Assembly (NCBI RefSeq): GCF_900115305.1
Contig: NZ_FOVW01000002.1
Location: 186,001 to 250,000, forward strand
Source of the DNA: Algoriphagus ornithinivorans
Lineage (GTDB): Bacteria > Bacteroidota > Bacteroidia > Cytophagales > Cyclobacteriaceae
DNA length: 64,000 nt
Direction: 5' to 3'
Part shown: one piece after another, positions 1 through 9,225 of the stretch
Numbering within the stretch: the stretch's first letter is position 1
Layout: every line of letters begins with the position of its first letter
Position numbers and translations under genes: made by a program
The notes under the pieces: model-generated
The model's input: only the letters and a program-made list of their open reading frames with translations
The model's database searches: none
Told to the model about the DNA's origin: nothing

Positions 1-1
1 T

Positions 2-544
2 TTTCCCACCAAACTTGACTTAGTTTTTGCACAGAAATCTGAATGGTACGAGCATTGGGCTCAGAAATTAGGAAGGTTCGAGGCGGATGATTTTGAATTA
101 ATGCTTTCCGATACTTTGGAGGGCTTTGAGATGCCTGAGAAAAACCCTATCCTTCCTAGTGACCCTTTATTTCCATATCAATTTCCACATCCAGGAGGAA
201 ACGGAGTAATGGATATCTATTCTTACAAAATTGAAGCTCAAGATGAATTGGATTCTCCTTTTTTGAATCCTGACTCTGAGGTGGTATGGTATAAAGCAGA
301 TGGAATGAAAGAGCGCCTTCTATTTATGGGGCCTTCCGGAGCATTTGAAGAGGGCTTATGGCTGAGCGAGGAAGAGTTTATAGTATTGGGCTTTTTTCAG
401 GAAGTAGAGGGGTTTAGACCCTTGGTTTGGTTGATCAGACCAAATGAAAATCTCGTATATCAATTTAGAATGAAAAAAGTTACCTCTGATTATAAGATAG
501 AATCTTACCTAAATAAGAAAATCAAGAAGGTTGAATTGATTTAA
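2..544 (+). CDS. Unknown protein, 5' end outside the window
   Basis: The reading frame is open from base 2, so this is the C-terminal part (about 180 residues) of a longer protein. An internal ATG at 101 could be mistaken for its start, but the upstream codons read smoothly as protein. The fragment is acidic and rich in aromatic residues, with no membrane segment, repeat or catalytic motif that I recognise. The stop lies one base before the ATG of the Nudix gene, so the two are probably co-transcribed and translationally coupled. Function unknown. Confidence 0.7.
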   Translation, partial: FPTKLDLVFAQKSEWYEHWAQKLGRFEADDFELMLSDTLEGFEMPEKNPILPSDPLFPYQFPHPGGNGVMDIYSYKIEAQDELDSPFLNPDSEVVWYKADGMKERLLFMGPSGAFEEGLWLSEEEFIVLGFFQEVEGFRPLVWLIRPNENLVYQFRMKKVTSDYKIESYLNKKIKKVELI

Positions 545-545
545 A

Positions 546-1181
546 ATGGATTTTGAAGAAGTCATCCAAAGACTGAAAAACTCGCTTTCAAGGCAACTTC
601 CGGGTAAAGAGGCGCAGATGAGGATGTCACCTCAGCCGGTGGATATGAGAAGGTTTGATACAAAATTACCTTCTAATTACAGAAAAGGTGCAGTTCTGAT
701 TTTAATCTATCCACAGGAAAAGCAGGCTTTTTTTCCATTGATCAAAAGACCTGAATACATTGGAGTACATAGTGGGCAGATAGCTTTTCCAGGAGGAAAA
801 ATGGACGAAGGAGACGAAAACGAAGTTTTTACAGCCCTTCGGGAAGCTGAGGAGGAAGTGGCAGTAAATGCCAGTAAAGTCGAAGTTTTGGGAAGAATGT
901 CTGATTTATTTATTCCTGCCAGCAATTTTTTAGTAAGTCCTGTAATCGGTTATGTAGATCATATTCCTGAATTCGTTCCTGAGGAAAGGGAAGTTCAAAG
1001 AATCATTTCAGCAAGAGTTGCCGATATCGTATCCCCTGAAATCCAGAAAAAAACCATTTTGGAAATAGGAAATCAAATCAAACTGGACACTCCTTATTTT
1101 GAAGTAGAGAAAGAAATGGTTTGGGGTGCCACTGCCATGATTTTGGGAGAGTTTATAGAACTTTTGGAAAAGGGAAAATAA
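546..1181 (+). CDS. Nudix hydrolase, CoA pyrophosphatase-like
   Basis: This 211-residue Nudix protein has the extended signature of the CoA pyrophosphatase (NudL/YeaB) branch: a KRPEYIGVHSGQIAFPGG segment leading into a Nudix box with the REAEEEV core. By family knowledge it would cleave CoA or related nucleotide diphosphates, yielding 4'-phosphopantetheine and 3',5'-ADP, with Mg2+ or Mn2+ held by the box glutamates. No signal peptide is visible, so it should be cytoplasmic. It starts one base after the upstream stop. The fold and branch are clear; the exact substrate is inferred. Confidence 0.85.
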   Translation: MDFEEVIQRLKNSLSRQLPGKEAQMRMSPQPVDMRRFDTKLPSNYRKGAVLILIYPQEKQAFFPLIKRPEYIGVHSGQIAFPGGKMDEGDENEVFTALREAEEEVAVNASKVEVLGRMSDLFIPASNFLVSPVIGYVDHIPEFVPEEREVQRIISARVADIVSPEIQKKTILEIGNQIKLDTPYFEVEKEMVWGATAMILGEFIELLEKGK

Positions 1182-1238
1182 GCTCATTTTTGGGCATATG
1201 AGCATTTGTTGGTATTGTTGTAACCTTTAAGCAAAACT

Positions 1239-2492
1239 ATGGAAGAACAAGCTCCTTTGATCACCAATGATGCTGTGGTTTTTGGCTTACTAGTAGCCAC
1301 TCTAGCAGTAATTTTCAGCACCTCAGCAAGCCAAAATCGTATTTTTCAAAAATTTTATAAGGTTGTTCCGGCAGTGCTACTCTGCTATTTTATTCCTGCG
1401 GTTTTTAACTCCTTGGGAATTATTTCAGGTGAAGATTCCAACCTGTACTTTGTTGCTTCCAGGTATTTATTGCCTGCTTCTTTGGTTTTATTTACAATCA
1501 GCATTGATATAAAGGGTATTCTCAAATTAGGGCCTAAGGCATTGACGATGTTTCTGGCAGGTACATTAGGGATCATGCTGGGAGGTCCATTGGCACTGAT
1601 GACAGTGGGCTTTATTCAGCCTGAACTCCTAGGTGGCACTGGTCCGGATGCGATCTGGAGAGGTTTGGCTACCATTGCCGGATCATGGATAGGAGGGGGA
1701 GCCAATCAAACTGCCATGTTGGAGGTATTTGGAGCAAGTTCCAGCCTTTTCGCCCAAATGATAGCAGTTGATGTTTTAGTGGCTAATCTTTGGATGGCTT
1801 TCTTGTTGTACTGGGCTGCCAAACCTGAAAAAATTGACAAAATATTCAAAGCTGATTCTACGGCAATCTATGAGTTGCGAGACAAAATAGCGGATTTTAG
1901 ATCCAAGATCATGACAATTCCAAGTTTAGCTCAGACCATGACCATATTAGGTGTGGGTTTTGGGATCACCGGGGTTTCGCATTTGATTGCTGACTGGATA
2001 GCTCCGATTATTTCTAGTGATTACCCTGCACTGAAGCAATACTCTTTGGACTCTACTTTCTTTTGGATCGTGGTGATTGCCACTACAGCAGGTCTTGCAC
2101 TTTCTTTTACTAAAGCAAGAAACTTGGAAGGTGCAGGTGCATCAAGATTGGGTAGCGCCTTCTTATATGTCTTGGTGGCAACCATTGGAATGCAGATGGA
2201 TTTGGGAGCTGTATTGGATAATCCAATTTTGTTTCTGATCGGTATTTTATGGATGTTCTTCCATATTTTAATCATGCTTTTGGTTGCTTGGTTGATTAAA
2301 GCACCATTTTTCTACGTGGCAGTTGGTTCTCAGGCAAATGTGGGAGGAGCTGCATCTGCTCCAATTGTGGCATCGGCATTTGATGCTTCTTTGGCACCGG
2401 TTGGAGTTCTTTTGGCGGTATTAGGCTATGCTGTGGGAACTTATGGGGCCTACTTATGCGGTTTAATGATGCAGGCCATTTCTATTGGATAA
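1239..2492 (+). CDS. DUF819 family integral membrane protein
   Basis: This 417-residue polytopic membrane protein begins with a hydrophobic segment (about residues 12-30) and continues with roughly ten more. Gly-rich stretches (IAGSWIGGGANQTAM and GSQANVGGAASAPIVASAF) lie at similar places in the two halves, as in internally duplicated carriers. It matches the DUF819 (YjcL-like) family, whose substrate is not established. A cytoplasmic linker runs between about residues 190 and 230. Its TAA stop shares a base with the ATG of the next gene (TAATG), indicating translational coupling to the small Fe-S protein. Confidence 0.85.
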   Translation: MEEQAPLITNDAVVFGLLVATLAVIFSTSASQNRIFQKFYKVVPAVLLCYFIPAVFNSLGIISGEDSNLYFVASRYLLPASLVLFTISIDIKGILKLGPKALTMFLAGTLGIMLGGPLALMTVGFIQPELLGGTGPDAIWRGLATIAGSWIGGGANQTAMLEVFGASSSLFAQMIAVDVLVANLWMAFLLYWAAKPEKIDKIFKADSTAIYELRDKIADFRSKIMTIPSLAQTMTILGVGFGITGVSHLIADWIAPIISSDYPALKQYSLDSTFFWIVVIATTAGLALSFTKARNLEGAGASRLGSAFLYVLVATIGMQMDLGAVLDNPILFLIGILWMFFHILIMLLVAWLIKAPFFYVAVGSQANVGGAASAPIVASAFDASLAPVGVLLAVLGYAVGTYGAYLCGLMMQAISIG

Positions 2493-2749
2493 TGAAACAC
2501 AGCAGACAGTTAGTCTTTATATGTACAGGTTCAGATTGTAAAAAAGCAGGTTCCAAGCTGATCAAGAAGGATCTGAAAATTGCAAGCAAACAAAATCCTT
2601 GGAAAGGTTGCTGCAAACTGATCCAAACCAAATGTTTGGACATGTGTAAGTCTGCTCCGGTTGCGATAGTGGAAGATCATTTTTTAAAAAAAACCAGTAC
2701 AGAAAAAATATTGGATCAAATGAAAAAAGCCCTGAAAGATCAGGGCTAA
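2492..2749 (+). CDS. Small thioredoxin-like [2Fe-2S] ferredoxin
   Basis: This 85-residue protein carries C11-x4-C16 and C48-x3-C52, the four-Cys arrangement of thioredoxin-like [2Fe-2S] ferredoxins (also seen in NuoE-type domains), plus an extra C40-C41 pair. I start it at 2492, where ATG overlaps the stop of the DUF819 gene; an in-frame ATG at 2456 would overlap that gene more and adds a non-homologous leader. The role is probably electron transfer; its partner is unknown. The end of the gene contains a GC-rich inverted repeat (GCCCTGAAAGATCAGGGC) that may help end transcription against the convergent ybjQ. Confidence 0.8.
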   Translation: MKHSRQLVFICTGSDCKKAGSKLIKKDLKIASKQNPWKGCCKLIQTKCLDMCKSAPVAIVEDHFLKKTSTEKILDQMKKALKDQG

Positions 2750-2751
2750 GA

Positions 2752-3072
2752 TTAAAGTTTGGTTGTCTTGACAGCAGTACCGCTGGCAGTCACCATCAGC
2801 ATTCCATCTCGAATCGTTTCGTAATCCAAGTCAATTCCTACAATGGCATTCGCTCCGAAGGTTCTAGCTTGCATTTCCATTTCTGCCATAGCAGTAGCTT
2901 TGGCTTCTCTTAGAACGCGCTCGTATGAGCCGGATCTGCCTCCTACAATATCAGTAATACTGGCAAAGAAGTCTTTGAAAACATTGGCACCTATGATGGT
3001 TTCTCCAGAAACAATGCCAAGATATTCATCGATTTTGTAGCCTTCTAGTTGGTTGGTTGTTGAGATAATCAT
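2752..3072 (-). CDS. ybjQ: YbjQ family (UPF0145) protein
   Basis: This 106-residue cytoplasmic protein is full length for the YbjQ/UPF0145 family. It shows the usual N-terminal [20 protein letters not shown] and the central [17 protein letters not shown] segment. The family is sometimes called putative heavy-metal-binding and forms pentameric rings, but its biochemical role is not settled. The gene converges with the ferredoxin gene, leaving only two bases between stops. About 200 AT-rich bases separate its start from the divergent histidine kinase gene, so both promoters probably lie there. Confidence 0.9.
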   Translation of the reverse strand: MIISTTNQLEGYKIDEYLGIVSGETIIGANVFKDFFASITDIVGGRSGSYERVLREAKATAMAEMEMQARTFGANAIVGIDLDYETIRDGMLMVTASGTAVKTTKL

Positions 3073-3276
3073 AGAATTTTGATTAGGTGAAACATATTTT
3101 ATGCACGTTTAATTTAAGGTGCAAATTTGAATAAATCATTTAAATTGAATTTAGGTGATTAATTTAACTGTGATAAGTTATAAAATGAATTTGTTTCTCT
3201 AATCTTGTTTTTTAGATCATCTTTTTTCAATATTTTCCGATTTGATATAAACCCTAAAAAGTAAGTAGTTAATTAA

Positions 3277-6200
3277 ATGAGTCAATTCCATCAGTTTGAT
3301 ATTTCGGATTTCTTCAATGAAATCAACGAACCCTTGTTTCTGATGGATTCTGAAGAAATCATCTTTTGGAACAATACCGCAACTGAAAATTTCAAAAACC
3401 TTCCTGAGGATTGGAAGGCTTGGATTTCAAACGAGGAGCTAGAACAAAAACTACTTTTATTTTTCAAAGAAGGAATTCTGCCCCAAATCACTTATTTCAA
3501 ATCTTTAGAGAAGAAATGTGGTGAATTTCAGCGGTTTGAATGGGTTTTTGTAAATCTACCTTCCAGTTATAGCAGTAGATTTTTGATAGTTAAGGCCAAT
3601 CCCATCAAGTTTTTGGGTAATAAAGCGATTGAGAATTCAATCTTGAATAAGCAGGAGCAGACAGTAGGGGAACTGAGTTATATCCAAAGTATTCTTCATC
3701 ATAGTCATGATTTAATTGCCATTTTGGATGAGCAGGGAAATTATAAATTCATTTCCGATTCGGTGGTCCAAAAGATTGGTTTTCCGGTAGATTATATAGT
3801 TGGGAAAAATTTCCGTGACTTCATTGAGGAAGGAATCATTGAGTTGGTGAAAGGGAGTTTCGAGGAGGTTCTAGACTCTACAGAGGAGGTTGCAGTTGAT
3901 TTCTGGATTAATAGATCCAAGGGCAAACGAATCTATCTTGAAAGTTTTGCCAAAAACTTAATTTATCATCCTGAGATCAATGGCGTTTTATTTTCGAGTA
4001 GAGATATCACTGATTTTATTGAAACAGACAGGTCTCTTCAGAAAAGATATGAAATAGAAAACCTGATCAATCAGGTTTCCTCCCGTTTGATCAATAGAAG
4101 GTTGAGTAATCTGGAAGAAGACTTTCAGGAGTTTTTAAGAAAATTCAGTCATTTTTTGAGGGCTCATCGTGGTGTAATCAGCATATTCAATCAGGAAACC
4201 CAAGAGCTTGATATTATTAATACCTGGAGTTTATCCAGCTGGAAAAGTGAGTCAGAAATTGATTTCAAAGCGATCATTGATTCCCGTAAAAAAAGGTTGG
4301 AGGCAGGCATAGTAAAACTGATTGACTTAGAGTCGGAGGGCTTTGAATCTACTTCAAGGCTTATTTTGATTCCAATGATATCTGCCTCCAAGATTTTGGG
4401 TGTCATCTATTTTGAAATAGATCAGGAAGACTTGGAGTTTACGGAGAAGGAGTTGCAGATTTTCCGACAATTGGGAGATATACTTGCCGGTGCATATATC
4501 GGTAGTTTGATGACTCGACGAATCGAAAGAAACGAGAATCTTCTTGCTACAACAGAAAGGCTATCTAAATCCGGTTCCTGGAGATACAGTACTACAAGAA
4601 ATCTATTTTATATCTCAGGTGGTTTAGCAAGAATTTTTGACTTGGGGATTCAGCCTGTAACAGCTGAATTTTCTTCTTTGATTCTTCGGATTGATAAGAG
4701 CTACAGAGAGGATTTTGTCAAAAATCTGAAAAGAAGTATTAAGGAAAAAAGTCATGCCTCGGGAGAGTTTACTATTCGCAATGAGGATGGTAAACTAGTT
4801 TACATTTCCTATGAAATAGAAACCAAACAGGACTTTTTTACCCAGGGAATTGAGGTAAATGGATTTTGTACCGATATCACACACAAGCGAGCAAGCGAGG
4901 AGTATCTAAGGCTTCAATCTCAGATTCTAGCCCAGGTTAATGATCCCATTTTGGTCACTAATCTCGAATATCAGATCATATATCTGAATAAAGCTGCTGT
5001 GGAATTATGTGGGATGGTGAAGGAGAATGCCTATAATGAACACATAGATTCTGTCATCAAATTTAATTTTCCAGATGGAAGCAGATTTGAAAAAATCGGC
5101 AGGAAACTGGAAATAGGAGATGTAAAGAAACAAGAGTTATTTATAGAGACAGGGGTTCAGCCTAAGGCTCCTTTTGAAATTTCTATGCAGGCAATCCATG
5201 CAGATGGAAAGGAGAAAATAGGCTACTCTTTGATCCTCCGGGACCTTTCTGAGAAATACGAAAATGAACGCTTGGCTATGAGAGCCAGCATGATTGTAGA
5301 GAATAGTCCAGCTGTATTATTTCAGGTGGATCCTAATGATGACTACAGAATCTATTACATCTCGGAAAATATCAACCAATTTGGCTATCAGTCTAAGGAA
5401 TTGATGGAAAATAGGGTTCCATTCTTGGACATTGTACATCCTGATGACGCCAAAATCATCAAAAAGATCAATAGCAAATCAAGGGGTAAGTCAGGAGTAG
5501 TTTCCTTTTCTGGCGAATATAGGATCAAAAAAACTGATGGGACATTTATCTGGGTTGAGGATAAAACTACAGACGTGAGAAACGAAGTAGGCGATATCAT
5601 TCTACATCAGGGTCTGTTTCAGGATATTACCGAGAGAAAGAATTTCGAAGAATTCAAAGAGGAAAAAGAAAAACAATATCGAGTCTTGGCTTCCAATATT
5701 CCCGGAACGAATATTTTCCTATTGGATAAAAGTCGAAAATACATTTTGGCAGAAGGAACCAACTTTGAAAACTGGGGGCTGAGTCCATCAGATTTTGAAG
5801 GGAATTACCTAACTGATATCGCACTGACTGATTCTAAGGAGGTATCCAAATTACTGGATAGAGTTTATGAAAAACGTGAGATCGTCGAGACTGAATTCTT
5901 TTTAAGAGGAAGAAGATATCACAGAGTGATCAGGCCTATATTAGAATATGGCAAAGTGGAATATGCACTAAGTATCGTTAGGGATATCACAGAAGAGCAT
6001 AAAGCCAAAGAAGATTTAAGACAGTCAGAGGAAAAATATAGAACCTTGGTAGAAGAGTCAACTGAGATCATATTTTCCTTATCGGAGTCATTTATTGTGG
6101 ATTATATCTCACCCAACGTCAAGCAATTTATGGGCTATGAGATGGATGAGGTTATCGGTAAAAGCGTATTTGAATTTTTGGACCCGGAAGATCTGGATGT

Positions 6201-7569
6201 TTTCCAGGTACTTTTGGAAGAGACCAAGGATTTCTTCTCCCAAAACCAATTTTTGGAGTTCAAATTGCGCCATAAAAATGGAGAATACCGAGTGTTCAAT
6301 TCCAATGGAAAAGTTATTCTGGATAAAGATGGAAAGAGACTCTACACAGGTATTGCAAGGGACATATCCAAACTTAAAGAGGCTCAGCGAGAATTGCTCA
6401 AAGCTAAAGAAAAAGCGGAGCAGGCGTCTTTGATAAAATCCCAGTTTCTTTCTGTGATGAGCCATGAAATCCGGACACCAATGAACGCAGTCATTGGTTT
6501 GGCTCATTTTCTTTTGGAGGATGATCCTAAACCTGATCAGTTGGAAAACCTTAAAACACTACAGTTTTCTGCTGAAAGCTTGATGGCCCTGATCAATGAT
6601 ATTTTGGATTACAATAAGATTGATTCAGGGAAAATAGAGTTGGAGGAGATGCCTTTTGATTTAAAGAATTTCATTCAGCGAATTGTGCATTCTCATAGTT
6701 TTCAGGCTACAGAAAAATCTCTGTATGTGATTTCCGAAATTGATGAAGCACTTCCTAAAAGTATCTTGGCTGATTCTGTCCGATTGGGTCAAATTGTAAA
6801 TAACCTAGTTTCCAATGCGATTAAATTCACCGAAAAAGGCGGTGTAAAAATAATTCTCAAATCCGAGGGAATCGATATAGAAGGAAAAGCTATAGTCAAA
6901 TTTAGATTTGAGGATACTGGAATTGGAATTCCAGAAGAAAAGGTCTCCACTATTTTCGAAGCATTTACACAGGCCTCTTCAGAGACTACTAGAAAGTATG
7001 GAGGTACAGGCTTGGGATTGGCCATTGTAAAACGCTTGGTGGAATTATATCAAGGGGATATTACCTATTCTCCAAATCTAGGTGGTGGAAGTGTCTTTGA
7101 ATTTGTGATTCACTTGAAGCCTTTTGAAGAGAGGGCGAACAATGGTTCAGCTGAGGATAAGCCTCAAATCAAATCTCTGATGGGAGCTTCTATACTAGTT
7201 GCGGAAGACAACATGGTAAACCAGATTTTGATCCAGAAATTTTTGAAAAAATGGAATACCGGAAATGTGGTTGTGGCTTCTGATGGGCAAGAGGCTCTGG
7301 AATTTTTTGAGAAGGAACATTTTGATTTAATTCTATTGGATTTGCAAATGCCAATTTATGACGGCTTTACAGTTGCCAAGAAAATAAGGTCTATGGCAGA
7401 TCCGGTAAAAAGTAAAGTTCCTATGCTTGCATTGACTGCCACATCTTTGCATGAAGTAAAAGAACAGTTAATGGAAGTAGGTGTAAACGACTATGTGGCC
7501 AAACCATTTACTCCGGAAAATCTCTACGAGAAATTGTTGAAATTTCTTCGTCCCAAAGAAAGGGTCTAA
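3277..7569 (+). CDS. Large hybrid sensor histidine kinase with tandem PAS domains and a receiver
   Basis: The 1430-residue protein has an N-terminal PAS-like segment (about 10-100), PAS (130-250), GAF-like (265-410), then about five more PAS/PAC units (420-1040). These are followed by HisKA with H1063 in the MSHEIRTPMN H-box, a HATPase domain (about 1160-1285, with N, G1 and G2 boxes such as DTGIGIP and GGTGLGLAI), and a C-terminal receiver with D1355 in LILLDLQMP. There is no signal peptide or membrane span, so it should sense cytoplasmic or redox/ligand signals. No separate regulator or HPt gene lies beside it, and the output is unknown. It is transcribed alone, followed by the exported protein gene 69 bases on. 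Confidence 0.93.
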   Translation: MSQFHQFDISDFFNEINEPLFLMDSEEIIFWNNTATENFKNLPEDWKAWISNEELEQKLLLFFKEGILPQITYFKSLEKKCGEFQRFEWVFVNLPSSYSSRFLIVKANPIKFLGNKAIENSILNKQEQTVGELSYIQSILHHSHDLIAILDEQGNYKFISDSVVQKIGFPVDYIVGKNFRDFIEEGIIELVKGSFEEVLDSTEEVAVDFWINRSKGKRIYLESFAKNLIYHPEINGVLFSSRDITDFIETDRSLQKRYEIENLINQVSSRLINRRLSNLEEDFQEFLRKFSHFLRAHRGVISIFNQETQELDIINTWSLSSWKSESEIDFKAIIDSRKKRLEAGIVKLIDLESEGFESTSRLILIPMISASKILGVIYFEIDQEDLEFTEKELQIFRQLGDILAGAYIGSLMTRRIERNENLLATTERLSKSGSWRYSTTRNLFYISGGLARIFDLGIQPVTAEFSSLILRIDKSYREDFVKNLKRSIKEKSHASGEFTIRNEDGKLVYISYEIETKQDFFTQGIEVNGFCTDITHKRASEEYLRLQSQILAQVNDPILVTNLEYQIIYLNKAAVELCGMVKENAYNEHIDSVIKFNFPDGSRFEKIGRKLEIGDVKKQELFIETGVQPKAPFEISMQAIHADGKEKIGYSLILRDLSEKYENERLAMRASMIVENSPAVLFQVDPNDDYRIYYISENINQFGYQSKELMENRVPFLDIVHPDDAKIIKKINSKSRGKSGVVSFSGEYRIKKTDGTFIWVEDKTTDVRNEVGDIILHQGLFQDITERKNFEEFKEEKEKQYRVLASNIPGTNIFLLDKSRKYILAEGTNFENWGLSPSDFEGNYLTDIALTDSKEVSKLLDRVYEKREIVETEFFLRGRRYHRVIRPILEYGKVEYALSIVRDITEEHKAKEDLRQSEEKYRTLVEESTEIIFSLSESFIVDYISPNVKQFMGYEMDEVIGKSVFEFLDPEDLDVFQVLLEETKDFFSQNQFLEFKLRHKNGEYRVFNSNGKVILDKDGKRLYTGIARDISKLKEAQRELLKAKEKAEQASLIKSQFLSVMSHEIRTPMNAVIGLAHFLLEDDPKPDQLENLKTLQFSAESLMALINDILDYNKIDSGKIELEEMPFDLKNFIQRIVHSHSFQATEKSLYVISEIDEALPKSILADSVRLGQIVNNLVSNAIKFTEKGGVKIILKSEGIDIEGKAIVKFRFEDTGIGIPEEKVSTIFEAFTQASSETTRKYGGTGLGLAIVKRLVELYQGDITYSPNLGGGSVFEFVIHLKPFEERANNGSAEDKPQIKSLMGASILVAEDNMVNQILIQKFLKKWNTGNVVVASDGQEALEFFEKEHFDLILLDLQMPIYDGFTVAKKIRSMADPVKSKVPMLALTATSLHEVKEQLMEVGVNDYVAKPFTPENLYEKLLKFLRPKERV

Positions 7570-7638
7570 GACATCTTTAGCATTAATTTTGCCTAAAGGC
7601 TGTGGGTTATTTATTTACAGCCGAAATTTTCCTTACTC

Positions 7639-8955
7639 ATGTCCCTTTTTTTTAGAATAAGCATTGCAATAGTTTTCTTCTTTGGTTCTGGCTATGCTTT
7701 TTCTCAGCAACTTCTATCCAAGCGAACCACACTGTATACCGTGGTAGGTACCAGTGGAGCCAAATTGAATCAATTTGACCAAATGCTGGAAGATAGAGGT
7801 TTAACAGGCTTGAGAAATAGATATAGAACCTTAGGATTAGGCTATCAAAGCAGAATAAATGATTTCGTGATTGGACTTGAGCTTTATCACAATCGTGGTG
7901 CAAACAGTGATTTGGATGGCTTTAAATTGGGATACCGGACTTCCAGAGTTTTACTCAACGTGGGATATGCTTTTACCGAGGAATCCAAATTTCAGCTAAT
8001 TCACTATATGTCTTTAGGAATGGGCTATTTGAATTTTCAAATGCTTCCATCCGAAAGGCCTTCCAGTTTGGAAGAGTTTCTGGCAGACCCAAAGCAGGGA
8101 TTTATTATTCGTGAAAATGATATCCAAAAAGGATCAAAATACTATGGGAACTTTTTAACAGAAATAGGCTTCCATATGACCTACGACTTTGATCTTCCAG
8201 GTAGGAGAGAAGCACTTTCCATCATTGCGAAAGCAGGATACGCATTTAGCCCATTTGAAGGAAAATGGGAGCTGAATGGGATGTCTTTTGATAATGCTCA
8301 AAGTGGTGCATTTCTTAGACTAGGAGCAGGTATTTCCATTCCAGATAGAAACTTCTTTTATAAAGATGCCTCAATTGGGCTTCACCTGATTTCTGGGGTT
8401 CATTTCACAAGTCCAGATACTTTTAATGAGGTTTTGGAAGAAGCTGGCTATGATCCCTTAGAAGGCAGGCCTTCCAATTTGGGGATTAAGATTAAAGGTG
8501 AATCCGAACGTATGCTTTATGGAGTAGATGTTTACAACTTAGCCATGAATGGCAGCGCAAGCGAGACCCAATCTCAGTCTCTCAACAGTTTGAGAGTGTA
8601 TGGGAATTTGGGATATAAAGTTATTCAATACAAAAATTTTGGATTTGGAGCTTTGGCCGGACTGGGTTTTGGAAATATACGATACACCTTGGCGCAGAGA
8701 AATAAGCCAGACTTTCCTGAACTGTTTGAGCAGAGAAAGTTTGACGGGTATTTGAGAAATTCAGGTTTGATGGGTAAACCCGAAGTGTTTTTAGAGTATG
8801 GAATTCCAATGACCAAAAGGAAGTTGGTTGACCTTGTATTTACCGCATCTGCCGGATATGAACTTGCATTGGCAAATTATAGACTAGGGGAGTTGGATAT
8901 GGCTTCTTACATGTCAGCCCCTTATTTGACTTTTGGAATAGGGGTAAGACCTTAA
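7639..8955 (+). CDS. Exported protein, probable outer-membrane beta-barrel
   Basis: The 438-residue product starts with a signal peptide (hydrophobic core about 5-20, cleavage near FSQ-Q). It then shows alternating aromatic/Gly-rich strands typical of Bacteroidota outer-membrane proteins, ending in the strand-like YLTFGIGVRP. I do not recognise a named family and no plug domain is present. It follows the hybrid kinase gene in the same direction after 69 bases that contain a possible hairpin (GGCTGT/ACAGCC), so co-transcription is uncertain. A role in envelope structure is an inference from composition only. Confidence 0.65.
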   Translation: MSLFFRISIAIVFFFGSGYAFSQQLLSKRTTLYTVVGTSGAKLNQFDQMLEDRGLTGLRNRYRTLGLGYQSRINDFVIGLELYHNRGANSDLDGFKLGYRTSRVLLNVGYAFTEESKFQLIHYMSLGMGYLNFQMLPSERPSSLEEFLADPKQGFIIRENDIQKGSKYYGNFLTEIGFHMTYDFDLPGRREALSIIAKAGYAFSPFEGKWELNGMSFDNAQSGAFLRLGAGISIPDRNFFYKDASIGLHLISGVHFTSPDTFNEVLEEAGYDPLEGRPSNLGIKIKGESERMLYGVDVYNLAMNGSASETQSQSLNSLRVYGNLGYKVIQYKNFGFGALAGLGFGNIRYTLAQRNKPDFPELFEQRKFDGYLRNSGLMGKPEVFLEYGIPMTKRKLVDLVFTASAGYELALANYRLGELDMASYMSAPYLTFGIGVRP

Positions 8956-9055
8956 ATTTTAGAGTAATCGCATTTTCGCTTGCCGAATCTTAAAAAAAGA
9001 GGGCGAAAAGTTTTAAAAATCCAACGATAGCGCTGTTTTATTGCCAAATAGCTAG

Positions 9056-9063
9056 TACATTTG
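9056..9063 (+). promoter_or_regulatory. -7 promoter element of the met operon
   Basis: TACATTTG matches the Bacteroidota TAnnTTTG -7 consensus. It would place the transcript start at about 9067-9070, exactly at the first base-paired nucleotides of the SAM riboswitch, which supports both calls. Confidence 0.6.
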
Positions 9064-9067
9064 AGTT

Positions 9068-9208
9068 GCTTATCGAGAAAGACCGAGGGAAGGGCCCTAC
9101 GACGTCTTAGCAACCTGTAATCAAGGTGCTAACTCCCGTTCCGGAAATGCCGGAAAAAGATGAGCGGAAAAGTATTTTTACTTTGCTCCGTGGTTTTGCT
9201 CGATTAGC
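9068..9208 (+). promoter_or_regulatory. SAM-I (S-box) riboswitch
   Basis: The leader contains the S-box core: the GAGGGAAGGGCCCTACGA block, CTTAGCAACC and GGTGCTAACTCC. The enclosing P1 helix pairs 9068-9077 (GCTTATCGAG) with 9199-9208 (CTCGATTAGC, one mismatch). A P4-type hairpin (GAGC...GCTC around 9162-9189) is also visible. S-adenosylmethionine binding should lower expression of the downstream metH/metF genes. No clear intrinsic terminator lies between 9208 and the start at 9226, so control may act on translation initiation or by another route; the mechanism is inferred. Confidence 0.9.
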
Positions 9209-9225
9209 TTTTTAAACTTAATAGA

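Noticed and set aside
6109..6507. A 132-codon frame on the minus strand inside the hybrid kinase gene
   Set aside because: It is antisense to conserved kinase motifs and has no plausible family or start context.
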